Shown: piece after piece, positions 17,253 through 25,746 of the stretch
Position numbering within the stretch: the first letter of the stretch is position 1
How the letters are laid out: every line of letters starts with the position of its first letter
From: Pseudomonadota bacterium
GTDB lineage: Bacteria; Pseudomonadota; Alphaproteobacteria; Rhodospirillales; Magnetospirillaceae
Reading direction: 5' to 3'
Assembly: GCA_021848545.1 (NCBI GenBank)
Contig: JAJZUL010000013.1
Location: forward strand, 1 to 64,000
Length of the DNA: 64,000 bases
Notes under the pieces: model-generated
Databases searched by the model: none
What the model was told of the DNA's origin: nothing
Seen by the model: only the letters and a program-made list of their open reading frames with translations
Program-made: the position numbers and the translations under genes

Positions 17253-19241
17253 ATGGCCGATCTCTTCCAGCCGCTTGCGCCCCAGGGGCGGGATTATTCC
17301 GCCAAGGATATCGAGGTCCTGGAGGGACTGGAGCCGGTACGTCGGCGCCCCGGCATGTATATCGGCGGGACCGATGACCGCGCGCTCCATCATCTGGTGG
17401 CCGAGGTGCTGGACAACGCCATGGACGAGGCGGTGGCCGGCCATGCCACGGTGATCGATCTGGAACTGGCCGAGGACGGCTGGTGCGTGGTGCGCGACAA
17501 TGGGCGCGGCATCCCCATCGATCCCCATCCCAAATTCCCCGACAAGAGCGCCCTGGAAGTCATCCTGACCACGCTCCATTCCGGCGGCAAGTTCGGCGGC
17601 GACGCCTATAAGGTGTCGGGCGGTCTGCACGGGGTCGGCGTGTCGGTGGTCAACGCCCTGTCCGACGGCTTGTCGGTCGAGGTCGCCCGCGACCGTGTCC
17701 TGTATCGTCAGCGTTTCGCCCGTGGCTTGCCGCTGGGGCCACTGGAAACGGTGGGGCCGGTCCAGAACCGGCGCGGCACCACCGTCTCCTTCCATCCCGA
17801 CCCGGACATCTTCGGCGATCGCGCCCGGCTGCGGCCGGCGCCGCTCTATCGCATGGCCCGGGCCAAGGCCTATCTGTTCCGGGGTGTGCGCATCCGTTGG
17901 AACTGCGCCGCCAGCCTGATCGACGACGGCGATGTTCCCGCCAGCGCCGAACTTCATTTCCCCGGCGGCCTGTCGGATTTCCTGGGCTCGGTGCTCGGCG
18001 ATCGGCCCCTGGTCACCCGCGACGTCTTCGCCGGAATCGCGCCCCTGGCCGACGATATGGGGCAGGTGGAATGGGCGGTGGCCTGGCCCGACGATGACGA
18101 GGACGGGTTCGCCAACACCTATTGCAACACCGTGCCCACCCCCGACGGCGGCACCCACGAGGCCGGCCTGCGCAACGCCCTGACCCGCGGCCTGCGCGCC
18201 TACGGCGACATGGTCGGCAATCGCAAGGCGTCGGGCATCGCCCCCGAGGATGTGATGGGCGGCGCCGCCATTCTGTTGTCCCTGTTCATCAAGGACCCGC
18301 AATTCCAGGGCCAGACCAAGGAAAAACTGGCCAGCCCCGAAGCCACGCGGCTGGTGGAAGCGGCCATCAAGGACCATTTCGACCATTACCTGTCGGGCGA
18401 TCCCCAATCGGGAAGCGCCCTGCTCAGCCGCATCGTCGATCGCGCCGAGGACCGCCAACGCCGCAAGGCCGCCCGCGAAACCAACCGCAAAAGCGCCACC
18501 AAACGCCTGCGCCTGCCCGGCAAACTGGCTGATTGCAGCCGCCGCGCCAATATCGGCACCGAATTGTTCCTGGTCGAAGGCGATTCCGCCGGCGGCTCCG
18601 CCAAGCAGGGCCGCAACCGCGAAACCCAGGCGATCCTGCCCCTGCGCGGCAAGATCCTCAACGTCGCCTCGGCCACCACCGACAAATTGCGCCAGAACCA
18701 GGAACTCAAGGACCTGATCGAGGCCCTGGGCTGCGGCGTGCGCGACGCCTACGACGGCGAGCGCCTGCGCTACGAGCGGGTCATCATCATGACCGACGCC
18801 GATGTCGATGGCGCCCATATCGCCTCGCTGCTGATGACCTTCTTCTATCAGGAGATGCCCGGCCTGATCCAGGAAGGGCATCTGTTCCTGGCGATGCCGC
18901 CCCTCTATCGCCTCAGCCACGGCCGCGACGTCGCCTATGCCCGCGACGACGCCCACAAGGACGAGTTGATGAAGACCCTGTTCGGCGGCAAAAAGAACAT
19001 CGAGATCAGCCGCTTCAAAGGCCTGGGCGAGATGCCGCCGGCCCAGCTCAAGGAAACCACCATGGACCCGGCCCGCCGCACCCTGATCCGGGTGACCCTG
19101 CCGTCCGGGCGGACCGAAGAGGATCACGAGGAAGCCCGCGACGTCGCCGCCCTGGTGGAAACCCTGATGGGCCGGAAACCGGAATTGCGCTTCCACTACA
19201 TCCAGAAACACGCCCGCTTCGTGCGCGATCTGGACGTGTAA
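17253..19241 (+). CDS. parE: DNA topoisomerase IV subunit B
   Basis: ParE is the ATPase subunit of topoisomerase IV, which decatenates daughter chromosomes together with ParC. The 662-aa protein has the GHKL ATPase fold: EVLDNAMDEAVAGHA (catalytic Glu and Asn), DNGRGIPIDPHP, and the GGLHGVGVSVVNALS P-loop-like lid. The Toprim domain includes ELFLVEGDSAGGSAKQGRNR and IIMTDADVDGAHI. The C-terminal QKHARFVRDLDV closes the family. The short length, lack of a GyrB-type insertion and the opening IEVLEGLEPVRRRPGMYIGG followed by TDDRALHHL favour ParE over GyrB. The start at 17253 matches the mapped -10 box; the ATG at 17244 overlaps that box. Confidence 0.95.
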   Translation: MADLFQPLAPQGRDYSAKDIEVLEGLEPVRRRPGMYIGGTDDRALHHLVAEVLDNAMDEAVAGHATVIDLELAEDGWCVVRDNGRGIPIDPHPKFPDKSALEVILTTLHSGGKFGGDAYKVSGGLHGVGVSVVNALSDGLSVEVARDRVLYRQRFARGLPLGPLETVGPVQNRRGTTVSFHPDPDIFGDRARLRPAPLYRMARAKAYLFRGVRIRWNCAASLIDDGDVPASAELHFPGGLSDFLGSVLGDRPLVTRDVFAGIAPLADDMGQVEWAVAWPDDDEDGFANTYCNTVPTPDGGTHEAGLRNALTRGLRAYGDMVGNRKASGIAPEDVMGGAAILLSLFIKDPQFQGQTKEKLASPEATRLVEAAIKDHFDHYLSGDPQSGSALLSRIVDRAEDRQRRKAARETNRKSATKRLRLPGKLADCSRRANIGTELFLVEGDSAGGSAKQGRNRETQAILPLRGKILNVASATTDKLRQNQELKDLIEALGCGVRDAYDGERLRYERVIIMTDADVDGAHIASLLMTFFYQEMPGLIQEGHLFLAMPPLYRLSHGRDVAYARDDAHKDELMKTLFGGKKNIEISRFKGLGEMPPAQLKETTMDPARRTLIRVTLPSGRTEEDHEEARDVAALVETLMGRKPELRFHYIQKHARFVRDLDV

Positions 19242-19335
19242 ATCCGCGCAGGCGGATAGTCCCAAAAAGCAAGAGGGCCAAGAAGACAAGCGGGCGGCGG
19301 CCCGCGCGCGTCAGCGCGAATCCGGCGACGCGGCC

Positions 19336-19950
19336 CTATCCCGCGTCCAAGGCCTGACGCACCGCCGGGCGGGTTTCCATGGTTTTGGCCCAGGCGGCGA
19401 TACGGGGGTAATCGGCCAGATGGATGTCGGCCAGATCGGCCAGCACGGCGGTCCAGGGATAAAGGCCGATATCGGCGATGGAATAGGCGCCGCAGAGGTA
19501 GGGGCCGGTTTTGAGCTGGGCGTCAAGGATGGCGCAATGACGCCGGGCGCGGTCCTGGTGGCGGGCCACGATGCTGTCGGGGATGTCGCCGGTGACATCC
19601 ATCAGGCAATGATAGAGCTCGATCAGGGTCGGGCAGAGATTGGCGGCTTCGAAGAGCAGCCATTTCATGACGTCGGCGCGTGCCCGTGGTTCGGCCGGCA
19701 GGAATTGTCCGCTTTTTTCCGCCAGATAGTGGAGGATGGCGGCGGATTCGAACAAGGCGGCGCCGGTCTGCTCGTCGCGGATGGCCGGCGTGGTGCCGTT
19801 GGGGCTGACCTCCGCATAGGAGCCTTCCGGCATGGCGCCCCGGAGCCGCTCGACGATTTCGACGCGGTGGGGCAGGCCGGTTTCCTCCAGCATGATCGCC
19901 ACCTTGAGGACGTTCGGGCTGGGGTTCTCGATGCGGAACAGGGTAATCAT
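19336..19950 (-). CDS. Glutathione S-transferase family protein
   Basis: A 204-aa GST. The N-terminal thioredoxin-like domain starts MITLFRIENPSPNVLKVAIM (Ser/Asn in the glutathione-activating position) and contains the cis-Pro region NGTTPAIRDEQTGAALFESA typical of the GST/YfcG-like group. An all-helical C-terminal domain follows (YSIADIGLYPWTAVL with the N-capping Asp). It likely conjugates or reduces small molecules with glutathione; the substrate is unknown. ATG 19950 is favoured because GAGG lies at the right distance; ATG 19956 is an alternative. The gene is followed on the minus strand by nothing but parE's 3' end, 95 bp away. Confidence 0.87.
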   Translation of the reverse strand: MITLFRIENPSPNVLKVAIMLEETGLPHRVEIVERLRGAMPEGSYAEVSPNGTTPAIRDEQTGAALFESAAILHYLAEKSGQFLPAEPRARADVMKWLLFEAANLCPTLIELYHCLMDVTGDIPDSIVARHQDRARRHCAILDAQLKTGPYLCGAYSIADIGLYPWTAVLADLADIHLADYPRIAAWAKTMETRPAVRQALDAG

Positions 19951-20019
19951 CGCCATCCTCGGTTGTTGACCCCGAATGATAGCACGGTTACCGCCGGTAG
20001 GGCGATCAGCGCCCGCCCG

Positions 20020-20178
20020 CCCCCACAACCCTCGACCTACGGCACCCGGAGGAGCGTTAGCGACGACTATGCGCGTTGAGCGCGCCGGAGCGAGCGTAAG
20101 CGAGTGAGGATAAGCCAAGCGCGAGCGCCGGCGCCTGAGGCCAACCAACAAACCAAGCGCCGGCGCCTGAGGCCCAAT
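20020..20178 (-). repeat. Dispersed repeat family C, copy 2
   Basis: Reverse-oriented match to 8483-8612, with an additional partial unit (CAAGCGCCGGCGCCTGAGGC, 20155-20174) repeated in tandem. It lies just past the hpnH stop codon and upstream of the GST gene. Confidence 0.75.
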
Positions 20179-20179
20179 A

Positions 20180-21331
20180 TCAACCCGCAGCGCTTTTGCG
20201 CTGCGGCAGGCGGTCCTCTTCGGTCATGCGGGCGATCTGTTCCTCGACGACGGACTTGTAGACGTCCTCGGCCGGGCGCTGGTGGTCCAGCGGGATGTCG
20301 GCGGCCATGGCGCCGTCGGTGCGCGGGCCGCGCAACGCCACGCTCAGCGCCTTCAGCGGGTGGGCGATGGTGTCCTTGACGGCCGAGGCCTCGAACCCGC
20401 TATGGACCATGCAATTGGCGCATTTCTCGTAATTGCCGGTCCCGTACAGGTCCCAATCGGTGTCGTTCATCAATTCGTCGAAGCTTTTGGCGTAACCTTC
20501 GCCCAGCAGGTAGCAGGGGCGTTGCCAGCCGAACACGTTGCGGCAGGGATTGCCCCAGGGCGTGCAGTGATAGGCCTGGTTGCCGGCCAGGAAATCCAGG
20601 AACATCGAGGATTGGTTGAACGGCCATTTGGCGCCGCGTTCCTTGCCCATCCGGAAGATGGAGCGGAACAGCTCCTTGGTGCGCCGGCGCGACAGGAAGT
20701 GTTCGCGGTCGGCCGCGCGCTCATAGGCGTAGCCGGGGGAAATGGTGATGCCGTCCACGCCAAGGGCGGTGGCGATGTCCAGATGCTCGGCCACCTGGGC
20801 GGGGTCGGCGCCGTCGAACAGGGTGCTGTTGATATTGACCCGGAAGCCCAGGGACTTGGCCTTCTTGATGGCGGCGACGGCGGCATCGTAGGTGCCGGGC
20901 TGGCACACCGCCTTGTCATGGTCGTCGCGGCCGCCGTCGAGATGGACGTTCCAGGTGAAATCGGGATGGGGCTTGAAGCGGTCGATCTTCTTTTCCAGCA
21001 GCAGCGCGTTGGTGCACAGATAGATCACCCGCTTTTGCGCCAGCAGCCCTTCGACGATGGCGGGCATGTCGTGGTGGAGCAGGGGCTCGCCGCCGGCGAT
21101 GGACACCACCGGCGCGCCGCATTCCTTGGCCGCCGACAGGCATTCATCGACCGAGAGGCGGGCGTTCAGCACCGGATCGGGATAATCGATCTTGCCGCAG
21201 CCGGCGCAGGCGAGATTGCAGCGGAACAGGGGTTCCAGCATCAGCACCAGCGGATAGCGGCGCCGTCCGGTCAGGTGCTGCCGCAGCACATAGGCGCCGA
21301 TGCGCGCCGCCTGATTCATCGGAATGGACAT
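20180..21331 (-). CDS. hpnH: Adenosyl-hopene transferase HpnH (radical SAM)
   Basis: HpnH joins the 5'-deoxyadenosyl radical to diploptene to make adenosylhopane, the first committed step toward extended C35 hopanoids in the cell membrane. The 383-aa protein has the radical-SAM ligands Cys38, Cys42 and Cys45 (CNLACAGC) and VVSIAGGEPLLH as the GGE motif. A C-terminal Cys-rich SPASM-like part includes YHCTPWGNPCRNVFGWQRPC and YEKCANCMVHSGFEA. Length and motif order match HpnH closely. It is divergent from the hpnM-hpnI-hpnJ run, so the 143-bp gap (21332-21474) probably holds back-to-back promoters. Confidence 0.95.
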   Translation of the reverse strand: MSIPMNQAARIGAYVLRQHLTGRRRYPLVLMLEPLFRCNLACAGCGKIDYPDPVLNARLSVDECLSAAKECGAPVVSIAGGEPLLHHDMPAIVEGLLAQKRVIYLCTNALLLEKKIDRFKPHPDFTWNVHLDGGRDDHDKAVCQPGTYDAAVAAIKKAKSLGFRVNINSTLFDGADPAQVAEHLDIATALGVDGITISPGYAYERAADREHFLSRRRTKELFRSIFRMGKERGAKWPFNQSSMFLDFLAGNQAYHCTPWGNPCRNVFGWQRPCYLLGEGYAKSFDELMNDTDWDLYGTGNYEKCANCMVHSGFEASAVKDTIAHPLKALSVALRGPRTDGAMAADIPLDHQRPAEDVYKSVVEEQIARMTEEDRLPQRKSAAG

Positions 21332-21474
21332 GAAGATTCCTCGGTTGCGCCGCCGGAACAGGTCGGATCGCTTGGGGGCCGGAGGATATCGTCTGGCGCC
21401 GGCCGGTGCAACAATCCAGCTTTTGTGGGTTTTGTATTGAAGCGCGAACGGACATCGCCGATATCATGGGGATC

Positions 21475-22107
21475 ATGCGCAAAATCCTCTTCGCGACCCT
21501 GTGTCTCGCCCTTCTGGCCGGTCCCGCCGTCTCTTCGGCCGTCGCCGAGCCTTCCGCTTCCGTCGCCACCGCCCCGGCCCGCACCGTCATCGTCGATTTC
21601 TATCACCGGCTTTTGACGGTGATGAAGGACGGCCCCAAACTGGGCTTCAAGGGCCGTTATAAAATGCTGGAACCGGCGGTGGACCGGGCCTTCGCCATGG
21701 AATCCATGGCCAAGCTCAGCCTGGGCGTGGCTTCGACCACCCTGCCGGCGGCGGAAATGACGCAATTCGTCAAGGCCTTCCGCGATTACACCGTGGCCAA
21801 TTACGCCGGCAATTTCACCAATTACAGCGGTGAGCGCTTCATCGTGGGCGAGGCCAGCGCCATCCCCGGCGGCGCCGTGGTGGTGTCCTCGAAACTGGTG
21901 CCGGCCAAGGGCGATCCGGTGTCGCTGGATTACGTGATGCATCGGGTGGACGGAAAATGGGGAATCACCGACGTCCTGGCCGAGGGCTCCATCAGTCAGG
22001 TGGCGATGCGCCGCTCGGAATTCGTCTCGGTGCTGCAGCGCCAGGGTTTTTCCACTTTGCTGAAGGTTCTGGCGGAGAAGGCCCAGGTCCTGGCGGGAAA
22101 GGATTGA
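21475..22107 (+). CDS. hpnM: Hopanoid-associated MlaC/Ttg2D-like periplasmic protein
   Basis: A 210-aa exported protein with a signal peptide ending near SSAVAEP. The mature part is an MlaC/Ttg2-family phospholipid-binding fold: DFYHRLLTVMKDGPKLGFKG, then FAMESMAKLSLG, FRDYTVANYAGNF, YVMHRVDGKWGITDVLAEGS, and the terminal RSEFVSVLQRQGFSTLLKVL. Context between hpnH and hpnI identifies it as the hopanoid-linked member HpnM, presumed to shuttle hopanoids or lipids across the periplasm (inference). ATG 21475 is preferred because it starts the basic n-region MRKILF; ATG 21466 is possible. Its stop codon overlaps the region where hpnI translation must begin. Confidence 0.88.
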   Translation: MRKILFATLCLALLAGPAVSSAVAEPSASVATAPARTVIVDFYHRLLTVMKDGPKLGFKGRYKMLEPAVDRAFAMESMAKLSLGVASTTLPAAEMTQFVKAFRDYTVANYAGNFTNYSGERFIVGEASAIPGGAVVVSSKLVPAKGDPVSLDYVMHRVDGKWGITDVLAEGSISQVAMRRSEFVSVLQRQGFSTLLKVLAEKAQVLAGKD

Positions 22108-22150
22108 GGCGCTGCTGACCGTCCTGTCCGGCCTGTTCGGCGCCGCCGCT

Positions 22151-23257
22151 TTGGCGGGGACCGCCTATCATCTGTGGGCGGCGACCTTGCTGAAGCGGTT
22201 CGCCGCCCGGCCGGCGCCACGGCCCGTTTCCCGGCCGCCGGTGAGCCTGCTGAAACCCCTGTGCGGCGACGAGCCCGATCTGGACGTCAATCTCGCCAGC
22301 TTCGCCGCCCTCGATTATCCCGATTTCCAACTGGTGTTCGGCGTTCACGAGGCCGCCGATACGGCGTTACCCGTGGTGGAGCGCCTGCGCGCCGCCCGGC
22401 CCGATCTCGACATCGCCTTGGTGGTGGGGACGGGGCGGCCGACCGACGGCAATCCCAAGATCGCCAATCTGCTGGACATGATGCCGGCGGCCAAACACGA
22501 GATCCTGGTGGTCACCGACAGCGACATGAATGTCGATGCCGATTACCTGTCCCGCGTGGTGGCGGTCCTGGAACGTCCCGATGTGGGCATCGCCACCAGC
22601 CTGTATGTGGGCCGGCCCACCGGGTCGGTCTGGAGCCGGCTGGGGGCCATGGGCATCAATCACGGCTTTCTGCCCTCGGTGATGGTGGCCGAGGCCATCG
22701 GCCGCCATGACGGCTGTTTCGGCGCCACCCTGGCCCTGCGCCGCGCGGTGCTGGAGTCCGTCGGCGGATTCCAGGCCCTGCGGCCCCAGCTTGCCGACGA
22801 TTACCTGTTGGGAGCGGCGGTGCGGCGGCGGGGGATGGCCATCGGTCTGGTGCCGACCTTGCCCCGCAGCCTTGCCGACGAGCGCGACCTGTCCCAATTG
22901 ATGGCCCATGAGGTGCGCTGGGGCAGGACACTGGCAAGCATCGACCGGGTAGGGTATATAGCGTCCCTGGTGACCCAGGCGGTGCCGCTGGCCCTGGTGG
23001 CGGTGCTTATCGGCCGCGATGTCGGAATGGCGGCGGTGATGGGCGTGGCCCTGGCCGGACGATTGTGGGCCGTGGGCGTCGAGGCCCGCAGCCTGGGCGT
23101 GGAGCGGCCGCCGGCCTGGATGGTGGTGGCCCGCGATCTGTTGTCCCTCGTGGTGCAGGGCGTGGCCCTGTCCGGGCGGACGGTCCGCTGGCGCGGACGC
23201 CGGTTCCGGATCGGGCGGCGCGGTGTGTTGCTGCCGTTTGAAGAGACTCGTTCTTGA
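22151..23257 (+). CDS. hpnI: Hopanoid glycosyltransferase HpnI
   Basis: HpnI is a family 2 glycosyltransferase that adds N-acetylglucosamine to bacteriohopanetetrol. From residue 30 it shows VSLLKPLCGDEPDLDVNLAS, the DxD-type metal motif in VVTDSDMNVDADYL, and the Q/RxxRW-like VRWGRTLASI, with C-terminal transmembrane helices (LVTQAVPLALVAVLIG and beyond). TTG 22151 is the first conventional start, but it would truncate an N-terminal membrane helix encoded just upstream in the same frame (LTVLSGLFGAAALAG). No ATG or GTG exists in that stretch, so the true start may be ATT 22103 (overlapping the hpnM stop, behind GGGAAAGG) or a CTG around 22112. It is coupled with hpnM. Confidence 0.9.
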   Translation: MAGTAYHLWAATLLKRFAARPAPRPVSRPPVSLLKPLCGDEPDLDVNLASFAALDYPDFQLVFGVHEAADTALPVVERLRAARPDLDIALVVGTGRPTDGNPKIANLLDMMPAAKHEILVVTDSDMNVDADYLSRVVAVLERPDVGIATSLYVGRPTGSVWSRLGAMGINHGFLPSVMVAEAIGRHDGCFGATLALRRAVLESVGGFQALRPQLADDYLLGAAVRRRGMAIGLVPTLPRSLADERDLSQLMAHEVRWGRTLASIDRVGYIASLVTQAVPLALVAVLIGRDVGMAAVMGVALAGRLWAVGVEARSLGVERPPAWMVVARDLLSLVVQGVALSGRTVRWRGRRFRIGRRGVLLPFEETRS

Positions 23258-23273
23258 GAGAGAATCCTTGGCC

Positions 23274-24710
23274 ATGATGAAGACCCTGTTTCTCAATCCC
23301 CCGTCCTATGAGGGCTTCGATGGCGGCGCCGGTTCCCGCTATCAGGCCAAGCGCGAAATCCGCTCGTTCTGGTATCCCACCTGGCTGGCGCAGGTCGCCG
23401 CCCTGGTGCCGGATTCCAAGCTGGTGGACGCGCCGGCCCGCGGGCTGCTGCTGGACGACATCCTGCCCATGGCCGGTGAATACGAGTTGCTGGTGATCTA
23501 CGCCAGCGCCCCCACCTTCCGCTCCGACGTCGACGTGGCCGAGCGCTTCAAGGCCGCCAATCCCAAGCTGATGATCGGGTTGTGCGGCGCCCATGTCGCC
23601 ACCGTGCCCGAGGATTCGATCACCGCGTCCGACGCCATCGATTTCGTCGCCCGCCACGAATTCGACTACACCATCCAGGAAGTGGCCGAGGGCCGGCCGT
23701 TCGAGACCATCGACGGCATCACCTGGCGCCGCGACGGAAGCGTGGTCAACAATCCCGACCGCGCCCTGGTCCACGACATGGACGCGCTGCCCTCCGTGAT
23801 CCCGGTCTATGCCCGCGATCTGGTGGTCGAGGATTATTACATCGGCTATCTGAAGCACCCCTACGTGTCGTTCTATACCGGGCGCGGCTGCCGGTCGAAA
23901 TGCAGCTACTGCCTGTGGCCCCAGACCATCGGCGGGCGCACCTATCGCACCCGCAGCCCGGAAAAGGTGGCCGAGGATGTGCGCCTGGCCCTGGAAATGA
24001 TGCCCCAGGTGAAGGAGATCTTCTTCGACGACGACACCTTCACCGATGCCGAAAACCGCGACCGCGCCGCCGCCGTCGCCCGCCTGATCGGGCCGATGCT
24101 GAAGGCCAAGGGCGTCACCTGGTCGGTCAACGCCAAGGCCGACGTGCCCTATGACCTGCTGAAGATCCTGAAGGAGAACAATCTCCGCCAGCTTCTGGTC
24201 GGCTACGAATCCGGCAACCAGACCATCCTCAACAATATCCGCAAGGGTACCCGGCTGGACATCATGCGGCGCTTCACCGCCGATTGTCACAAGCTGGGGA
24301 TTTCGGTGCACGGCACCTTCATCATGGGCCTGCCCGGCGAAACCCGCGAAACCATCCGCGAAACCATCGCCTTCGCCAAGGAAATCAACCCGCATTCGCT
24401 GCAGGTGTCCCTGGCCGCGCCCTATCCCGGCACCGAACTGTACAAGCAGGCCCAGGAGAACGGCTGGTACGCCGCCGGCGATCTGGTCCAGGAGGGCGGC
24501 ACCCAGATGGCGGTGCTGTCCTATCCCGACCTGTCCAGCGCGGAAATCTTCGCCGCCGTCGATGAATTCTACCGGGCCTTCTATTTCCGCCCCAGCAAGA
24601 TCGCCGAAATGGTGCTGGAAATGCTGAAAAGCTGGACCATGTTCCGCCGCCGCATCCGCGAAGGGATCGAGTTCTTCCAGTTCCTCAAGAAGCGGGGCGC
24701 GGAGGCGTAA
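23274..24710 (+). CDS. hpnJ: Hopanoid biosynthesis radical SAM protein HpnJ
   Basis: HpnJ is a B12-binding radical-SAM enzyme implicated in forming the cyclitol ether of bacteriohopanetetrol. The 478-aa protein has an N-terminal cobalamin-binding-like Rossmann region (residues 1-170, with VIYASAPTFRSDVDVAERF and LMIGLCGAHVATVPE). The radical-SAM core has its cluster motif near residues 205-213 (RGCRSKCSYCLWP), followed by EIFFDDDTFT and the C-terminal helices. Seventeen bases separate it from hpnI, so it is probably the last gene of the hpnM-hpnI-hpnJ operon. ATG 23274 has a GAGAG ribosome site 11 bp upstream. Confidence 0.94.
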   Translation: MMKTLFLNPPSYEGFDGGAGSRYQAKREIRSFWYPTWLAQVAALVPDSKLVDAPARGLLLDDILPMAGEYELLVIYASAPTFRSDVDVAERFKAANPKLMIGLCGAHVATVPEDSITASDAIDFVARHEFDYTIQEVAEGRPFETIDGITWRRDGSVVNNPDRALVHDMDALPSVIPVYARDLVVEDYYIGYLKHPYVSFYTGRGCRSKCSYCLWPQTIGGRTYRTRSPEKVAEDVRLALEMMPQVKEIFFDDDTFTDAENRDRAAAVARLIGPMLKAKGVTWSVNAKADVPYDLLKILKENNLRQLLVGYESGNQTILNNIRKGTRLDIMRRFTADCHKLGISVHGTFIMGLPGETRETIRETIAFAKEINPHSLQVSLAAPYPGTELYKQAQENGWYAAGDLVQEGGTQMAVLSYPDLSSAEIFAAVDEFYRAFYFRPSKIAEMVLEMLKSWTMFRRRIREGIEFFQFLKKRGAEA

Positions 24711-24733
24711 GGGGCGCGTCCGTGTCGTGTGAA

Positions 24734-24821
24734 GGGTGTGGGCTGCCGCCCACGCCCGTTTGGGGCCTGGAGGCCCCAAACCCCCACTGTTATTCAGTGG
24801 GCGGAAAAAGATAAACTGTCG
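24734..24821 (+). repeat. Direct repeat upstream of the MNT-HEPN module
   Basis: About 86 bp matching 25647-25732 at roughly four bases in five. It contains three small hairpins: GGGCTGCCGCCC, TGGGGCCTGGAGGCCCCA and CCCACTGTTATTCAGTGGG. It begins 24 bp after the hpnJ stop. Confidence 0.8.
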
Positions 24822-24851
24822 CCGTAAATCTGGAACAGGAGAGTCGTCGCC

Positions 24852-25196
24852 ATGGCAGCCTTAGCGAATCTCCCCCAGGCCCTTGAATCCTTCACCCGCG
24901 CCGTGGCGCAGCGGGAGGGGGCGCGGTTCCGGTCGGCCATCCTGTTCGGCAGCCATGCGCGCGGCGATGCCGGCGCCGACAGCGACGTGGATGTCGCCGT
25001 GGTGCTGGACGGCCCACCGGGCGGTGCGCTCGATGCCGTGCTGGACCTCAGCGCTGTCGCCTACGACGTCCTGCTCGACACCGGGGTGCTGATCCAGCCG
25101 GTGCCGGTGCGCAGCGACGAGTGGGAAAATCCGGAACGCCATTCCAACCCACGCCTGCTTGCCAACATCCGCAGGGAAGGCCGGGTGCTGCCGTGA
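24852..25196 (+). CDS. MNT-type nucleotidyltransferase (antitoxin-like)
   Basis: A 114-aa minimal nucleotidyltransferase. Residues 31-50 carry the defining motif LFGSHARGDAGADSDVDVAV, that is GS followed by the metal-binding DxD pair. In characterised MNT-HEPN pairs such as MntA-HepT, the MNT protein modifies or masks the HEPN toxin with nucleotides. The gene overlaps the following HEPN gene by 4 bp (GTGA), the coupling expected of a toxin-antitoxin pair. The AACAGGAGAG ribosome site supports the ATG. The module is framed by direct repeats at 24734 and 25647, suggesting it arrived as a cassette. Activity in this strain is inferred, not shown. Confidence 0.88.
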   Translation: MAALANLPQALESFTRAVAQREGARFRSAILFGSHARGDAGADSDVDVAVVLDGPPGGALDAVLDLSAVAYDVLLDTGVLIQPVPVRSDEWENPERHSNPRLLANIRREGRVLP

Positions 25197-25576
25197 CGGA
25201 CACGGTGGCTCACCTTCTGGATAAGGCCGCCCGGGCCGTGGCGTCCGCCCGCGTGCTGCTGGACCTGGGCGACACCGACAGCGCGTGCAGCCGCGCCTAC
25301 TACGCCATGTTCGACGCGGCGCGCGGCGCCCTCGCCAGCCAGGGCCATGCTCTCGATGCCCACAAGACCCATGGCTCGGTGCATAGCGCCTTCGCCCTGG
25401 CGTTCGTCAAGACCGGTCTGATCCCGCGCGAGATCGGTCGCGCCCTCGGACAGGTCCAAGACGTTCGCCTGCTGGCCGATTACGCCGCCGAATCGATCCC
25501 GGCCGACAAGGCGGAATGGTCCGTGTGCCAGGCGGAAGCCTTCGTGACGGCGGTGCGGGCGCTGCCGCCGGGGTAA
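25193..25576 (+). CDS. HEPN-domain protein (toxin-like partner of MNT)
   Basis: A 127-aa all-helical HEPN protein. Typical features are AARAVASARVLLDLGDTDSA, SRAYYAMFDAARGAL and LGQVQDVRLLADYAAES. The classical RNase motif R-x4-6-H is not evident; this is closer to the UPF0332/PF05168 branch, some members of which may act without that motif. It starts at GTG 25193, overlapping the MNT stop codon, and lacks an independent ribosome site, so its synthesis depends on MNT translation. Together the pair is a candidate toxin-antitoxin or abortive-infection module. Toxicity is unproven. Confidence 0.85.
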   Translation: MTDTVAHLLDKAARAVASARVLLDLGDTDSACSRAYYAMFDAARGALASQGHALDAHKTHGSVHSAFALAFVKTGLIPREIGRALGQVQDVRLLADYAAESIPADKAEWSVCQAEAFVTAVRALPPG

Positions 25577-25646
25577 CCCCGGCGAAAAGATCGCGACGGC
25601 ACCCGGAAATGCCGCCTGCCCGCGCAGGCGGGCAATTTGAAAAAAA

Positions 25647-25732
25647 CAAGCGGGCTGCTGCCCGTGCCCGCTCGGGGCCTCAGGCCCCGAACTCCCGCTG
25701 TTATTCAATGGGCGGAGAAAGGTAAGCTGTAA
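25647..25732 (+). repeat. Direct repeat downstream of the MNT-HEPN module
   Basis: Second copy of the repeat at 24734-24821, in the same orientation, 70 bp after the HEPN stop. Corresponding hairpins are GGGCTGCTGCCC and CGGGGCCTCAGGCCCCG. TTATTCAATGGGCGG..AAAGGTAAGCTGT is the conserved tail. Confidence 0.8.
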
Positions 25733-25746
25733 TTCCGTCCACCCCA

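Noticed and set aside
17253-19241. gyrB instead of parE
   Set aside because: The 662-aa length without the GyrB insertion, and the opening motif order, fit ParE; GyrB of these bacteria is about 800 aa.
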